Shown: positions 50,201 through 60,420, counted from the first letter of the stretch. The stretch: DNA of 64,000 nt from Megalonaias nervosa (GCA_016617855.1 JAECUM010001821.1:1-64000); one strand, 5' to 3'. Numbers and translations are program-made. The notes: generated by a model not told the origin, from the letters alone.

Positions 50201-52762
50201 AGAGATTTTATCTGAGAACGTAGGATACAGCCCTGTTTTGAAAAAGTGAAATTTATTTTTAAAATAGTGTACTCACCAGTAGTTTCAAAATTTTTCCAAA
50301 ATAAAACTGGTAATGCAGAACTAGTGGTCATCCACTGTATTTAGGATAAGCACAGGATAGGTGGCGCTATGCAGAAAATTACTGAAAACCCCAAATACTG
50401 CAATAACAAAGAATCTGCAATATCATAGGAAGCTACCATAAAGGTATTTATGGGATTTTGTTGTAAGCACTTGTTATAGGTAACCGATAAAATACAGAGA
50501 ACATAAATAGTATTGTTCACCATTCATAGGTCACATGCTTTGCTCTGTACACAAAATTTATAGTTTTCAATGGAAGTAAACAGACTATTTGCATAAGGGT
50601 AAGGGACCCACAAATGTAGCCCCAATGTGGGACTGAATATTAATAATTTATCAATGTCTTTGAAGGGCTTCAGATTGAAAACATCACATTTGATCAGCAT
50701 GCTCAATGTTTTGTCAGGCAAATATGGTAACACTGTTGAGTTTTTTTGTTGACAAGCCTAATATGCCACTAACTTAGAATATGGGAGGGGCCCCAATCTA
50801 GATTTTGAGAGGCTCTGGCATTGGGCTATTTAATTTGTCAAAATTCAGTCAGTTGTCAAGCATTATGCATCATCATTAGTGTCTTCCTTTACAAATGTCC
50901 CTCGACTCCTGTTCCTATACTGTGTTTCTGTTGTCAACTAGTGGGGTACATAATATCCAGGAATTCTTAATATTAGTAGTAGTAGTAGTAGTAGTATCAA
51001 AAACTAAATTACATAGCTTTGGTGTCATTGTCAAAATTTATCATGTCTTCCTAACACTATCATATCATTTAGTTTTGATGTTCTTGATTTTAAAGGTTTG
51101 AAAAAGAAGAAACATTTTTATAAGTACATAAATTCATGGTTATGAAAGCAGTCCTGTGTATCATCTGGTTGTGTGTTGCCAAACGTCCAGTGTCTGTCTT
51201 TTAGCACAAGTTTGTTATTCCTACTCCTCCTAAACTTCTTGGAGAATTGTAATGAAATATGCCACCACAAGGTTAAATTATTTTTGTATGCGAATCCACA
51301 AAGCTGCATGTATATTTAGCCTATGTTGACCATGTGATGATCTTGATAGTTACATCCAGTCCAGTCATAGTCATCAAAGAGAACTCAACAACTGTGTGAA
51401 GCCCAAAACTATTATACCATCGTTGAGCCCATTTCCTTTAAACATCAGCGTTTATAGATAATGATATAATACATGGTTAATGATATAATGTTAACCATGT
51501 TGGTACATGTTATAACGTACTTTAGCCAACACTTCTTTTAGTAATGAAAACCTGACATCTGGAAACAGACACAATCAAATCACTGTGTTAAATATTGGTT
51601 CTGGACATGTATTAAAATAAATTGTGGCCACTTGTGAGGGGTAAATCTGACATTTTTGGACTAAAATGCTGGCTGAAAGCTTATTCCCAGTCACAAAACT
51701 GCCAGAACAAGAAAACTGAACTTTTTTAATTTTCAAAAAAGATCTTTTATGGCCTCACTCTGAAATCAAAATAATGAGAATTTAAAAAAATATATATTTT
51801 ATTTGATCTTTACTTAATAATAATTTCAGCCATATTATAATCCATGAAGAATGATACAGTATACTGTTTGAGAGTCGAGTCTGATTTAAGGTTTTACAAA
51901 GACATTTTTATGACTGCAGGACCATGATAACAGTTGTACAACTCTTTCATTTTATATCCTTTCACTTTAATCTGGAATGTTTGTTATTTCTGGCTTACAT
52001 TGAGACTGCATCTTCTAGGAATAGTATGCAACATTTTTTAAAAACATTAGTTGAAATGTCAACTGTCACAAACTAGGTAGATCAGCCTAAAAGACTTGCA
52101 TTTGAGTCCCACTTAAGTCCCAGAAAAAATTGTTCAAAATATTCTTACTTGATCCAATCAAAACCGATTCTGTCTCTGGTTTCAGAGATGTAAATCCATT
52201 TTTTTTTTGTAATTCATAAATGATTTATACTGTCTGTAACCAGTCGTGTGAGAACAGTAGTCATATGTAATTTGCTAAATTCGGATATTTGCCAATGTAT
52301 TTTGAAAAGACTTGAAGCGTTGGGCTTCGGTCCATCTACTTGAACTTCTTTACCTTAGTCTGGAAAATGTTTGATCTTGGTAAATGTTGTATGTCATTGT
52401 CTAGAAAATTAAAACTCTTAACTATGATTCCAGACACTTAATTTTGACTATAAACAGTAGATTGTAGAATGTTATCTGTGTTTATTTTAGGCCGTGGACG
52501 AGATGGTCCATTTAGACCTCCCATCGACTTTGATAATGATGATGACATGGACATGGATTTACCTTCCACTGGCAGATTTCCACAAGATTTTGATGGACCA
52601 TTTATGCGAGGGCCTGGCTTCCATCCACGGCGATTTGCACCAGATATGTACGATGGACCTCGTATGCGTGGACCAGGGCCTATGGGCATTCGCCCTTCAC
52701 CCATGATGATGCGCCCCATAATGCATCCTATGATGCGCCCACGTAGGGGTCGCATGTTCTGA
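22110..52762 (+). CDS. FET-like low-complexity / RGG / U1-type zinc-finger protein (five-exon model)
   Basis: Proposed joins are 22110-22128, 34195-37208, 42745-42920, 44640-44806 and 52491-52762. Every junction agrees in phase (1, 0, 2, 1) and has GT-AG ends, giving about 1215 residues. Order in the protein: a Ser/Tyr/Gln/Gly/Thr-rich prion-like domain to about residue 500, an RG/RGG region at about 510-700, a Lys/Pro/Thr-rich linker with NLS-like PPLKRKMDE, and three C2H2 fingers of the C-x2-C-x12-H-x5-H type found in JAZ/ZNF346, ZNF385 and ZMAT proteins. The last exon adds an RG/DG- and Met/Pro-rich tail. Fingers of this type usually bind dsRNA or structured RNA; with the FET-like domain this suggests a nuclear RNA-binding protein that can phase-separate. 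That role is inference. There is no RRM or RanBP2 finger, so it is not an orthologue of FUS, EWSR1 or TAF15. Confidence 0.8.
23395..23992. mobile_element. Foldback MITE, about 0.6 kb
   Basis: The two ends are inverted repeats of roughly 110 bp. The left arm (about 23395-23510) contains AATCTGATTTAAATCAGATC, CACCTAATACAG, CGGTTCCAATAACTCTATCT. The right arm (about 23885-23992) is its imperfect reverse complement (TAGATAGGGTTATTGGAACC, GCCTAATACAGTG, TTAATCAGATTG). The left end also holds an 18-bp perfect palindrome, ATCTGATTTAAATCAGAT. Frames inside (for example 23416-23670, minus) show no domain. Target duplication not resolved. Confidence 0.7.
24001..24304 (+). mobile_element. tRNA-derived SINE, full-length-like
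   Basis: The tRNA-like head at 24001-24073 carries an A-box-like TGGTCTAGTTGTTAGAGC and a B box GTGGGTTCAATCCC, so it has an internal RNA polymerase III promoter. The body has ACCAAAGACTT, TGGTACTAACAGCTGCC and AGTGTTAGGACTGGTCGGCCTGG. The 3' part, ATGACTGAAAAATCGTTACAG, resembles the conserved tail domain of molluscan V-type SINEs, recalled from memory. It runs into (CA)n. The tRNA part is a SINE head, not a functional tRNA gene. Confidence 0.85.
24305..24335. repeat. (CA)n at the SINE 3' end
   Basis: A CA run directly follows the SINE tail AAAAAATCCAAAT. The second SINE copy ends the same way. Confidence 0.95.
24840..25904 (-). pseudogene. MULE-type transposase relic
   Basis: Read on the minus strand. 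A 132-codon frame (25904-25506) contains LITGPIFIHDNSSFESY and DTTDLVIGKQQE, resembling the segment between the first and second acidic residues of MULE transposases found in molluscs. After frame breaks, LLNDAVDKTNRDRILNKLFG follows at about 25467-25405. Then NNSCESVKLILKP and LKNIIYNKFKGLQRGL follow near 25230-25110, as in the C-terminal third of that family. Several stops and shifts make it inactive. No terminal repeats were located. Confidence 0.65.
28629..28664. repeat. (AT)n microsatellite
   Basis: Pure AT run inside intron 1. Confidence 0.95.
29870..31323. repeat. Dispersed repeat family, several adjoining segments
   Basis: Segments here recur elsewhere in the window. 30181-30480 and 31080-31323 match about 46370-46700. 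30500-30710 matches 46720-46930. 30725-31060 matches 46070-46360 (for example TCTTTATTAGGGAGAGGC and ATGCCATTCCTT). 29870-30060 resembles 51180-51300 and 63800-63950 (AGCACAAGTTT..., GGTCCTGAATGAAA). The order of segments differs between copies, so the element's boundaries are not defined. No coding capacity was seen. Confidence 0.7.
32380..32404. repeat. (CA)n microsatellite
   Basis: Short CA run within the TIR element at 31324-33022. Confidence 0.9.
32538..32603. repeat. 66-bp near-perfect hairpin
   Basis: CAAGTAGGTCTCC and its exact complement GGAGACCTACTTG flank complementary T-rich and A-rich arms, with a small CTGACAGCAGACAG loop. Just before it, AGACCTAC-AA-GTAGGTCT forms a second overlapping hairpin. 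It sits inside the 1.7-kb TIR element. Confidence 0.85.
34195..37208 (+). CDS. Exon 2: prion-like domain, RGG region, first zinc finger
   Basis: A single 3014-base exon carries 1004 codons. It starts DYSQYGSYQQPQPYTSSQYD and stays rich in Tyr flanked by Ser/Gly/Gln (SYG, GYG) for about 450 residues, as in FET proteins. Inside is a TTQSYA/PATPSYTAP repeat (about 34600-34790) and a PYNANQANQA repeat (35262-35355). RG-rich boxes (GRGRGRGD, GRGGSFRGRGGG) lie at about 36095-36260. The NLS-like PPLKRKMDE is at about 36597. Finger 1 (36954-37030) reads CVLC-x12-H-YSGKN-H. An acidic-basic tail (VQKKKKTKEEEDDEV) ends at AGG|GTAATT. The frame stays open to 37295, so a read-through or intron-retained form would end there with an unrelated 29-residue tail. 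Confidence 0.88.
37209..42744 (+). other. Intron 2
   Basis: It holds the 27-bp minisatellite at 38464-38895. The 39-42.5 kb part contains short frames (40243-40458, 40526-40768, 41072-41449 minus, 41915-42127) with no domain that I recognise. Acceptor is TTGTTGTCACGTCAG. Confidence 0.6.
38464..38895. repeat. 27-bp minisatellite, exactly 16 units, no indels
   Basis: The unit is TTATAGACATTAGACATTGC followed by AACATGC, repeated sixteen times in 432 bases with only point changes (T/G at position 1, A/G at 9, C/A at 8, A/G in GCAACATGC). Because 27 is a multiple of three, several frames on both strands stay open through the array (MLIDIRHCN on plus; HVAMSNVYK and MLQCLMSIS on minus). Those frames are by-products. 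Confidence 0.96.
42745..42920 (+). CDS. Exon 3: second U1-type zinc finger
   Basis: It reads AQLEALKLQPGEDT, then CKLC-x12-H-YNGKN-H (about 42790-42860), then a basic KKAKSTK stretch and an acidic GTDGEESTGEG. Entry is phase 0 after CGTCAG and exit is phase 2 before GTAAGG. Spacing and the YNGKNH signature match finger 1, as in tandem JAZ/ZNF385-type fingers. Confidence 0.88.
42956..43007. repeat. (AT)n microsatellite just after exon 3
   Basis: AT run beginning 36 bases inside intron 3. Confidence 0.95.
44640..44806 (+). CDS. Exon 4: third U1-type zinc finger and RGG
   Basis: After acceptor TTTTTGAAG a single base completes the Gly codon from exon 3. EKLECEMCGVIVTCKEQM follows, with CEMC-x12-H-LNGAK-H and a basic NKMRLQQKM helix. 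The end is RG-rich (RGRGDGG, SRGRGGR). Donor is G|GTAAGC in phase 1, compatible with two different downstream exons. Confidence 0.88.
46070..46930. repeat. Dispersed repeat, uninterrupted copy
   Basis: Contains the same segments as 30.2-31.3 kb in a different order. It preserves the empty site of the 1.7-kb TIR element: AAATAGTAGGATAAATTTAC at about 46624-46643. Confidence 0.7.
46934..47176 (+). mobile_element. 5'-truncated SINE, same family as 24001
   Basis: It begins within the tRNA B box (CGCAGGTTTGAACCCC). It then follows the first copy: GTACCAAAGACTTATAAAAA, GGTGCTAACAGCTGCC, GTGTTAGGACTGGTTGGCC and ATGACTGAAAAATTATT. It too runs into a CA tract. Confidence 0.82.
47177..47267. repeat. 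(CA)n microsatellite, about 91 bp
   Basis: Uninterrupted CA run attached to the 3' end of the SINE copy. Confidence 0.96.
48276..48309. repeat. Perfect 10-bp stem hairpin
   Basis: GAGGCAAGTG and CACTTGCCTC are exact inverted repeats around a 14-base A-rich loop. It may be the core of a short interspersed repeat. Confidence 0.75.
48771..48902. mobile_element. 116-bp hAT-like MITE
   Basis: The element at 48779-48894 begins CAGGCATGGGCGA and ends TTTTGCCTACCCCTG. These ends are imperfect inverted repeats of the CAGGGGT(G/C)GGCAA type known from hAT elements. The flanks CTTTAAAC and CTTTAAGC match at seven of eight bases, as an aged 8-bp target duplication. The internal GGGCCGTATTTTGCC is typical of such elements. 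Confidence 0.7.
49124..49306 (+). other. Exon-like 60-codon frame with cysteines
   Basis: The frame reads MVPQYNSCYMVPTKDRC, KKCRNELHKSL and a tail with two more Cys, then TAA. Charged-residue content and regular Cys spacing (C at 8, 17, 21, 46, 54) look more coding than the surrounding DNA. A CTCAG acceptor-like site precedes TAC at 49136. I recognise no family; it lies inside intron 4 on the same strand. Confidence 0.2.
52491..52762 (+). CDS. Exon 5a: RG/DG and Met-Pro-rich C-terminus with stop
   Basis: Acceptor TGTTTATTTTAG; two bases complete Gly. The 89 codons read GRGRDGPFRPPIDFDNDDDM, later MRGPGFHPRRFAPD, MRGPGPMGIRP and MMRPRRGRMF, then TGA. The composition continues the RGG end of exon 4. 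The tail is low-complexity with alternating acidic and Arg/Met/Pro-rich parts. AATAAA signals follow at 53137 and 53287. Confidence 0.85.
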
Positions 52763-53136
52763 TTGAAAGATTCCAGTTCATGTATGTGAAACAGTTGCCT
52801 GTGCAAAGTAGATAATGACATTTTGTACATGAACTTAAATCTCCTATGATAAGCTCATGCTTCAAAATGAATTCCATCCCCATCTGTAACACACATGCCG
52901 ATAGTTTTGTATATACAGTGCTGTAATTGTTAGTGAGACAGATCTTCCTAACCACCATTGGCTTATCAAAGGAGAAATAGTTTAATTTTTAACACCACAG
53001 ACATTTTTGAATATGTGTTCTTAACCAGATTAACTTACGTTGAGAGTTGTAAAATTTATCATACTTTTTTTTCAGTGAGAAAGAACCAAGTACTGTTTTT
53101 GAATTAATCTGCTTATGCTAAGGTTCAGTAAAAAAA

Positions 53137-53292
53137 AATAAAAATAGAATCACAATATTTGAAATTTAGGCAATTGATTTTATAACCTTTGGCATGAAAA
53201 TTTTAAAAATGCTCATTACTTGGCACAAGTGAGTCAAATTTACAATAATTTTTTTTCTTTTAAGAGAAGATGAACTTTGTAAACAAAATAAA
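53137..53292 (+). terminator. Candidate polyadenylation signals for the exon 5a form
   Basis: AATAAA occurs at 53137-53142 and 53287-53292, about 375 and 525 bases after the TGA. Cleavage sites are not determined. Confidence 0.5.
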
Positions 53293-53299
53293 TGAAGAA

Positions 53300-54978
53300 A
53301 TAAATCAGTGATATCAAAGTGACCGTTCTGGAGAACAGCATTCAAAAATGTGTAACCTCTTACATTGAAATGTCAAATTGCCATTATCATTCATTATATA
53401 AGAACTTTTGTAGATTTGGGCCCTGGGATATATTCCCTGATCACAATAACATAATGAAGATGCTCTGCTGTCTCTAAAAAATCCATGGAAGGTTGGTTAC
53501 CCAGTGTTAGCTTTTGCTGGATATTATGTACATTGCATCTTGTATCTCTCATGAAAACCATTGGTATGGATTATTGATTATCAATCAACAAAATCGGTAT
53601 GGTATCGAGTGTAAGCCTATTTAGTTCATGTTGCAGTCATGATTTTGTGAAGTTTGTTGAAATGTGAATTTTTTTGCAGTACGGTATCGTTCGTTCCCAT
53701 TGTTGGTTGTTTTCATGCACACAGCTTGTATTTCTTCACTTCTTAAGTAACAAACATTGATTGTTTGCTTAGGTGAACATTTTCAGTTTGTTGTTTCCAG
53801 AAATGTTATCATCATTCTTGACGTTAAGAAAATTGATAGACAATGTCAGCAAAGTGCATCAAATGAAAGAGATTTAAGGCAGCTGAGGACACATACGCTT
53901 CACAGTACTGTGATGAGGGCTTTAAAGACTGAAGAGAGATGTGCCAAGTCCATAGAGATGAAGTGTGAAGTACAGAGTTTGCTTTCAAAGACACTAATTC
54001 TCCCCAATTGACAGTGATGTGTCCAATGAACATAGTGACCATTACATTGTGTCAGCTGCAAAACATAAGAGCAATAGGTAGTGATGTTGCCAGCCACACA
54101 GTCTTCACAGGCGTTGAATGTGGCAACTAGTCCAAGAAGAAACAACACAGTTGCAGGGTTCAAGTGAATTTGTTCCGCACCATCACTGTTATTTCTCCAG
54201 TGATGACTTGGAGCTTATGAACAACTGTCCTCAATATTCTAGGCTGCCTAGTGGACACAAGTACCCTGAGTGTGGCCTTAGGGCCTGTAAGTTGGGGTAC
54301 ATTGGGTATTTTTGGGATGTGTATGATCCCATTCTGCCATAAGTCAAGGCCTTATAATGCTATACCTACTGCCATCCTGTCAGTCCATCCAGCTGGGTGG
54401 CCTTACTCCATGATCAGTGACCAGGAATTCATCAATTCAATAAGTCATGGCATATACCAGTTGGCCACATTGTTGTATGCTATACTGTGTTCTAGTTTGC
54501 TGATCTGTCCATTTCGGTGCACAGGCAAACCAGACATTTATTGTGCTGTCCAGTTTGCAGAGAACCAGACTGTCCCTCCATTTGTGCCAAGTTGACCAGC
54601 CAGCTGAGAATTGGGCTTCTGAAGAATCCATTGCAATTTAAAATCAATTTTTGACCTCCAACATTAAATTTCACTGGTATAGTAAGTCAGAAGGCTGATA
54701 TATATTGTGTATACATCATTTGCATTTTTCCCAGTGAAGTTATTCATATTTATGCACTTTTTTACCAGTACATTATTGTTGATATGAGGTTGGTCAGTAA
54801 CATTCAACGTTTTCACCAGTGTAATTGCGTTGCGCTGTTAAACTTGGTTTATTACACACTTGTTAGGTAGTCATGTTAATGTGAGTCCACGTTTGTGAAC
54901 AATCGGTATATTTATTGTATGCACTTGTTTGTTTTGTCTCCTCTCTTTCATAACAGCTGTCAGTGAACTGCTAGAAAT
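53300..54978. other. No recognised gene
   Basis: Overlapping short frames on both strands (53757-54011, 53900-54163, 54251-54595) have no domain. Base composition is slightly less AT-rich, similar to the DIRS-like relic that follows, so older element sequence is possible but not shown. Confidence 0.4.
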
Positions 54979-55838
54979 GTAGATGCATAGCTGCCAACCC
55001 TCGCGATTTTGGCGTGAATTTCATGACTTTTTCAGCGATGCACAGATTCACGCCACATGCAAAAAAATCACGAATTCCCCAATTCTCAATTATTTTAAAT
55101 CTTTAATAAAATAACTGATTTTCCGTTAAGTGCTGGTCGTGATATCGGCAGTTGCCGAAACGGTCCAGAATTGCTGGTCACAATATTAGTAGAACTATAA
55201 CTGATTGATAACAGTTGGCCCGGTAGCAAGCATTTTAGTGTATTTTAATCTAAATGTATTAGAATAGTTTTACAAATTCTTTTGAGAGAAACTGGGGCAT
55301 TACCGGAATTTTGCTCTGCGCATGTGCCGCCAACACGGATTTGAATTACCGTTTGGCATCGATGTTGAAAATGTCTTCACCACCAAGTAAAAAGAAATGT
55401 ATTGCACAAAAAGTGAAGTTTAGTTTCGAATATGCCAAAAATTGGCCGTGCATTCAGCCATCAAACACCGATATACACCATGCTTTTTGCACACAGTGTG
55501 CCACAAATTTTAGCATTGGGCATGGTGGCAGAGATGATGTGAGGAAGCACATTGGTAGCAAAAAGCACATTGCGGTTGGGAAAATTAAGAACAGCAGATT
55601 TTAGCTCTGGAATATTTTAAGCCATCGATGGAAGACCTGCAAGCTACCAACGCTGAAACATGGTGAGTTTTCTTGTTGAACACAATCTACATTTATCAAC
55701 TGGATCCCATGCTAAACATTTGTTCCGACAAATATTCCGGACTTGAAGATCGCTTCACGAATTCATATCGAAATTCACGAATTTTTATCCCTATTTTCAC
55801 TAATTGGGAGCCAGGAGGGTTGGCAGCTATGCAGATGC
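54979..55838 (+). mobile_element. 844-bp hAT-like element with BED-type finger fragment
   Basis: The termini ATAGCTGCCAACCCTC (54987) and GAGGGTTGGCAGCTAT (ending 55830) are exact inverted repeats. GTAGATGC and GCAGATGC flank them, an 8-bp duplication with one mismatch. Inside, a frame at 55311-55604 encodes FCTQCATNFSIGHGGRDDV followed by H-x4-KH, a BED-like zinc finger as found at the N-terminus of some hAT transposases. The catalytic part is missing, so the element is an internally deleted derivative. Confidence 0.78.
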
Positions 55839-57900
55839 TGTCAAGCTCTGGAGGACAACCATGAGACATGCTTTGACACATAAAATGGTCTTCCTTACCC
55901 ATGTAGTTTGTGTGCAATGTGGGCAGAAGACATTTGGCCCCATGACTTGAAAAGGCAACTGAAGGGCCACAAGAAAAGGGCAAGCTCTAAATCTTCCAAA
56001 CTTGAAGTATTTGGCACTTATCAAATTTCAGACTCTTTGGCCAGTTTTGTGTGGGATGTTGAAATGTTTCCCACATTTTCCATTGAGAGACCTAAAACAG
56101 CATCTGTGGCAGTGATCACTTCAGATCATTTAAAGTCATGCCAAGCAATTCCACTATAGCTACATCGTGTATGATACACATTCTGCAGCAAGCTCAGTTT
56201 TCTAGAATGTCAGTAAGCAAGTTGAGCAAAAGTAGAACCATTTTTAACCTAATTTGGTAGCACACTGGGCATGAGTCCCTTTCCCTGCCCATGCACAGAC
56301 TCGAATATTTAAATGGGCCATGTGGGATTATCTTCCAACTTTGCTGGATGGACTGGCCCACAAGTTCAGTATCACTTGCCAGATGTCATCCTGACTGCTA
56401 ACCAACCAGTCCATCCATTTGGACAATCATGATACAGTTTTGGCAATCATCTCAGTCTGGTAAACATCATGTTGCTTGACAGTTCCAACAGTGGCTCATC
56501 CCAGCACACCACCCTGGTTGGCCAGCCAGCTGCACTGACCACATCCCGCATAACACTACTTGGTAAATTTACATCACATTTGGAACTGTCTATACAACTG
56601 TCCAGTCTGGCCCAGCCAACTGCATGAGACACATTCCCCAGTTGGACCACCTCAGCCTGTCCTCCAAGATTACCATATGGAAAGGTATACCCTGGATGTA
56701 AAGCGTACAGGAGGACAATCCATGTTGACTGGGGGGTGGGGCATTTGGCAACAGAAACAGACTTGCCTGAATATTTTAATATATCCATGGAAATTCAGTT
56801 TTAAGGTGGCAGTCTGAGAGATGTGCAAAAGTTTACTTCCATTTGAATGCCTTGCGCCACCAGTGGTCAATTCTGTGTATAAGGTTATGGCCTAGGCTGA
56901 CATCGAAAAATATGAGGAACATCCATCTTCAGAATTTTGCTACATATTACTGGCTGCTGTTCCGATAAAAGTCATGACCCCAGTATTTTAAGGTCCTTTT
57001 TTTTGGCGAGTCAGTTGCCTGCAACTTTCTCAGCACACTGGTATGAATCACATCGATGTTTATTATTGGATGTAACTACCCTAGACAAGGATATTACCAC
57101 CTCACTCTCTTATAAAGTGGAAAGGCAAGTGTTTCATAACACATCTAAGTTAGGAGTATCCTGTCAGCTTCTTCCCTATCAACCTGACGTCTCTTGCAAT
57201 CTTTCGCCTAACCAAGGAAGCCAGAAGTGGTAATGCCTGGAAATCAGTATGCTGTATTGCCAGGTTAGTCAGTAGGAGTACTAACCATGCAATGGAGAAC
57301 GCCCTAACAGCCTCTTGTAATCTTGGAATGACACGAAGAGATGCACTCCTGCAATTTTCTCTTAAATCGCACCATGCAGTGACGTGCTTCCATTCATTCA
57401 GCTCTCCGTTTCGGCTTGGGGGTTGATTTGAGGAGTTCAGAAAACTGGCAGCTCAGGAGTTGCTCCTTCAACTTTCCATGCAACACACACTCTCTACAAA
57501 ACCCTGTTCAGGAGGCATACCAGGTGGGGATGATTGTTGACAGAAAGACTGCAGGGGTAATTCTTGGCAACAATGGCCACCTTTTTCATGGCGGGACGAG
57601 TCATGGGTGGCCACATGTCCTAACTTCTGCCAATAGGCAGAGAGAGGAGAGAAAATGAAGGTTTTTCCTCTTCCAAGCCTTTTGACAACTATCATTTGCC
57701 ATCCCTTCCACCCACTGGTGATCCTCTTGTATGGCTAGACTCCTTCTGTTCTGCCAGACTTGGATCAAATTCTTTTCATGGGGCTCTGCGTCTTGTTCAT
57801 CTAGTCATCTCCACTTTCATCTTCCCCCTTCAAGACAGAGAACCCAAGCGATCTCAAGAAAGGAGACATTTAATAGATGGAAATCAAATTTTGTTAAATG
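55839..57900 (+). pseudogene. DIRS1-like retroelement: gag-like part, decayed
   Basis: Near 55850-55990 the plus strand reads DNHETCFDT, CSLCAMWAEDIWPHDLKRQL and a basic stretch, resembling the Cys-containing start of DIRS gag proteins. The rest to 57.9 kb is a string of broken frames in the expected gag position. Assignment rests mainly on its place directly before the reverse transcriptase. Confidence 0.5.
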
Positions 57901-59500
57901 TGTGGCAGAGGTAGTCTGAAAACTAGACTCCCTGTATTTCTATTCTTAACTTTTTCTGGTTACAAAAACCAACAGAAATTTGAAACCTGTCATAGACTTG
58001 AGCAGACTCCATCAGTTTGTTACTGCCCCGAAGTTGAAGATGGAGATGGCATGGTCCATCTATCAGTCCTTTCTATACAACAAATCAGTCACAACTTGCC
58101 CAGTGTGTATTTCCATATACCCATTCACAGTACCACCATAAATACCTTCACTTGAGCTACCACTGGGTAGTATACCAATTCCATGCCATTCCATTTGGCC
58201 ACAGTCTCAGCTCTTGGGCTTTCACCTAGGCATTGGACTGTGCCATATCCCACTTCAAGATGACTTCTGCAAACGGCGGAGTATCTTGACAGTATGCTGC
58301 AAAAGGTTCAGTTTTAGCTCATGATAGGAACAACTTTCTACCTGCTTTGCAGTTTAGAGTGGATGGTCAATGTACAGAAGTTGGAGATTGCCCGTTCTCG
58401 GCATTATTAATTTATTTAGGTAGTTTCTAACTCTTATTAGTCTGATTCATTTTCTTCCCAAGTACATTAGTTGTATTGTTCTTGTATCAGAGAAGGTGAG
58501 ACCCAGACTTGAGTTCAGTGAGGGAGTTTCTCCTTGGCCTATTTAGTACAGATGTGGACTTGTCATACCCATACCTCAACTGCCTTTACGTGTTCTCTCT
58601 GCAGATTGCTGTTCTAACACAATATTGTCTGATGTTAGGCTGTTTAGATTATCAGATTATTATCTTGACTGAATTCAAACACTTCCTGCTTTGGTGGCAA
58701 GACAGGGAGTAGCTAGCAGCAGAAATACCTTTAGAAACCCGTCAACTATAAAATACAATCTGCTCAGATGCCAGTTTGTCAGATGAGGGGTGGGGACACA
58801 CTTGAAACAGGACTTTTTGATGGTCAGCAGCAGGTAGGCACTGGAAGAGAAAGCTATTTCACATCAGTCTAAGAGAAATGAATGGGAGTGGATGAAAGAA
58901 TCAGCAGAATTTTTTATTTTGGTATGGGAGTACTTTCGTTGGTGTCCTCAGTCTCATCTAACCATACAAGTCTGACACACTACAGGCAGGCTCAATGTCC
59001 TGGACATTCCATTATCAGGATGAGGCTAGCTGGTTTGTACTGAGTGTTATCTCCATCTGTACATCTTCCATTGAATCTGGAGTCCTTTATGGGGCCAAGC
59101 GATGCTAGACCTGTTCACAACGAGGTGGAACAAACAAACTGCCCACCTTCTCTTCATACCCTGATCCTGAAGCATGGGCCACCAATTTCCTTTCAGTCAG
59201 GTAGGAGGGAATATGTGCATATGCCTTCTCTTCAGTGGTTGTAATACTAAAACTGTTAGAAAAATGAGGCTTGCAAAACAGTTCTTATTGTCCCTATCTG
59301 ATGGAGCAGATCCTGGATCAGTGATCTGCTTGATGCAGCACTGGACATGCCCAAACAGTCAAGATCACCAGTATTCCATCTATATCCAGAGAAATTCCTC
59401 CTTCATGCCAGGTATGTTAAGCATGAAAAGGAGGTCTGCACTTTGATTGTGGAGAGGATCACAATAGTAGACGGCCCTCCACATTGAAGGCATATGGCTT
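57901..59500 (+). pseudogene. DIRS1-like retroelement: reverse transcriptase and RNase H, decayed
   Basis: Reverse-transcriptase motifs: LFLVTKTNRNLKPVIDLSRL at about 57945-58004, then HQFVTAPKLKMEMAWSIYQS, then YFHIPIHST near 58110, all as in DIRS/Ngaro enzymes. RNase H start: SDASLSDEGWG at about 58760. A segment after it reads KLPTF...YPDPEAWATN and GICAYAF at about 59140-59230, also typical of DIRS ORFs. Stops, shifts and loss of the catalytic YxDD region show that it is dead. Confidence 0.78.
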
Positions 59501-59559
59501 ATTAACAACTGGTGTCACATCAGCATCACAACACTCCACCTCCAACCCCCAACTTATTT

Positions 59560-60420
59560 ATTTTCCTCTTTGAAGAGAGGAAGTTAGCATCTATAACAAT
59601 CAAGAGATACCATTTCAAGATCTCATATACGATCAAACATCATGGAGGAGACGGTATTTGGCCGCAACAAGGATCTTTCTTATATCTTGTTCAGTTTCCA
59701 TGTATCCAATCACACTTGCAAATCTTGTTCCCAAAATGGAACCTCTCCTGGGTCTTGACGTGGCTCAAACTCCTCAAAGTACATCCCCTTGTCTTTGCCT
59801 CGCTGTAGCAGTTATCATACAAGACTTGCATCCAGATAGCATTAGCTTCAGCATCCAGAGTGAGTGAGCTGCATGTGCTGTCAGTGGGTTCGATTCCAAC
59901 ATTTTAATCATACCGAGGACACAACCTGGCTTCATTTTGAAAACAGTTTCTCACTCAATCCACTGAGGGAGGAGAGGGACCTCAACAGTGTCTATGGCAA
60001 CCATCAGATGCTCTATTTACCAGTAAAGGCAGGAAGGCTAGACAACCCCATAAGTGCTGACTGCTTGGCTAACACGAGTTATGAGATCAGTGTACTCTGA
60101 ACTCAAACAGATCAGCTACAACTTGTTAGGATTTTGGTTCATGAAATATGACATGTCAACAAGCTTGGGCATTGAATGTAACATCTCAATTCAAGACTTA
60201 GTGGAATCTGTTGGCTGGCGTACTCAGTCTACTTTCTGCAGCTTTTTATTTTTGTGACATGTCCTCGCAACAGAGTGAGTTGAATCTCTTTGGCCACTTG
60301 TAGCTGCCCAGACAGTTACCACATCTCATTCATGACAGAATACCTCATCCTCTAGCAAGACCTTGCAACTTGCACTGGATTCACTCTGGAAAAATTTTAA
60401 ATGTAAAGCAATAGCCAGGT
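59560..60420 (+). pseudogene. DIRS1-like retroelement: tyrosine recombinase, decayed
   Basis: Downstream of the RNase H region, broken frames read ALASASRVSELHVLS (about 59840) and later SLGIECNISIQDLVE, GWRTQSTFCSF (about 60155-60245). These resemble the first catalytic Arg region and the C-terminal end of DIRS-type tyrosine recombinases. The order RT, RNase H, recombinase on one strand distinguishes it from LTR and LINE elements. Terminal repeats were not located. Confidence 0.7.

Larger units (their letters stand above)
44807..52490 (+). other. Intron 4
   Basis: It contains a dispersed-repeat copy, a truncated SINE with a long CA run, a 116-bp MITE, a small hairpin and a (TAG)n run at 50972-50995. 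A 60-codon frame at 49124-49306 is annotated separately. No other gene is visible. Confidence 0.6.
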
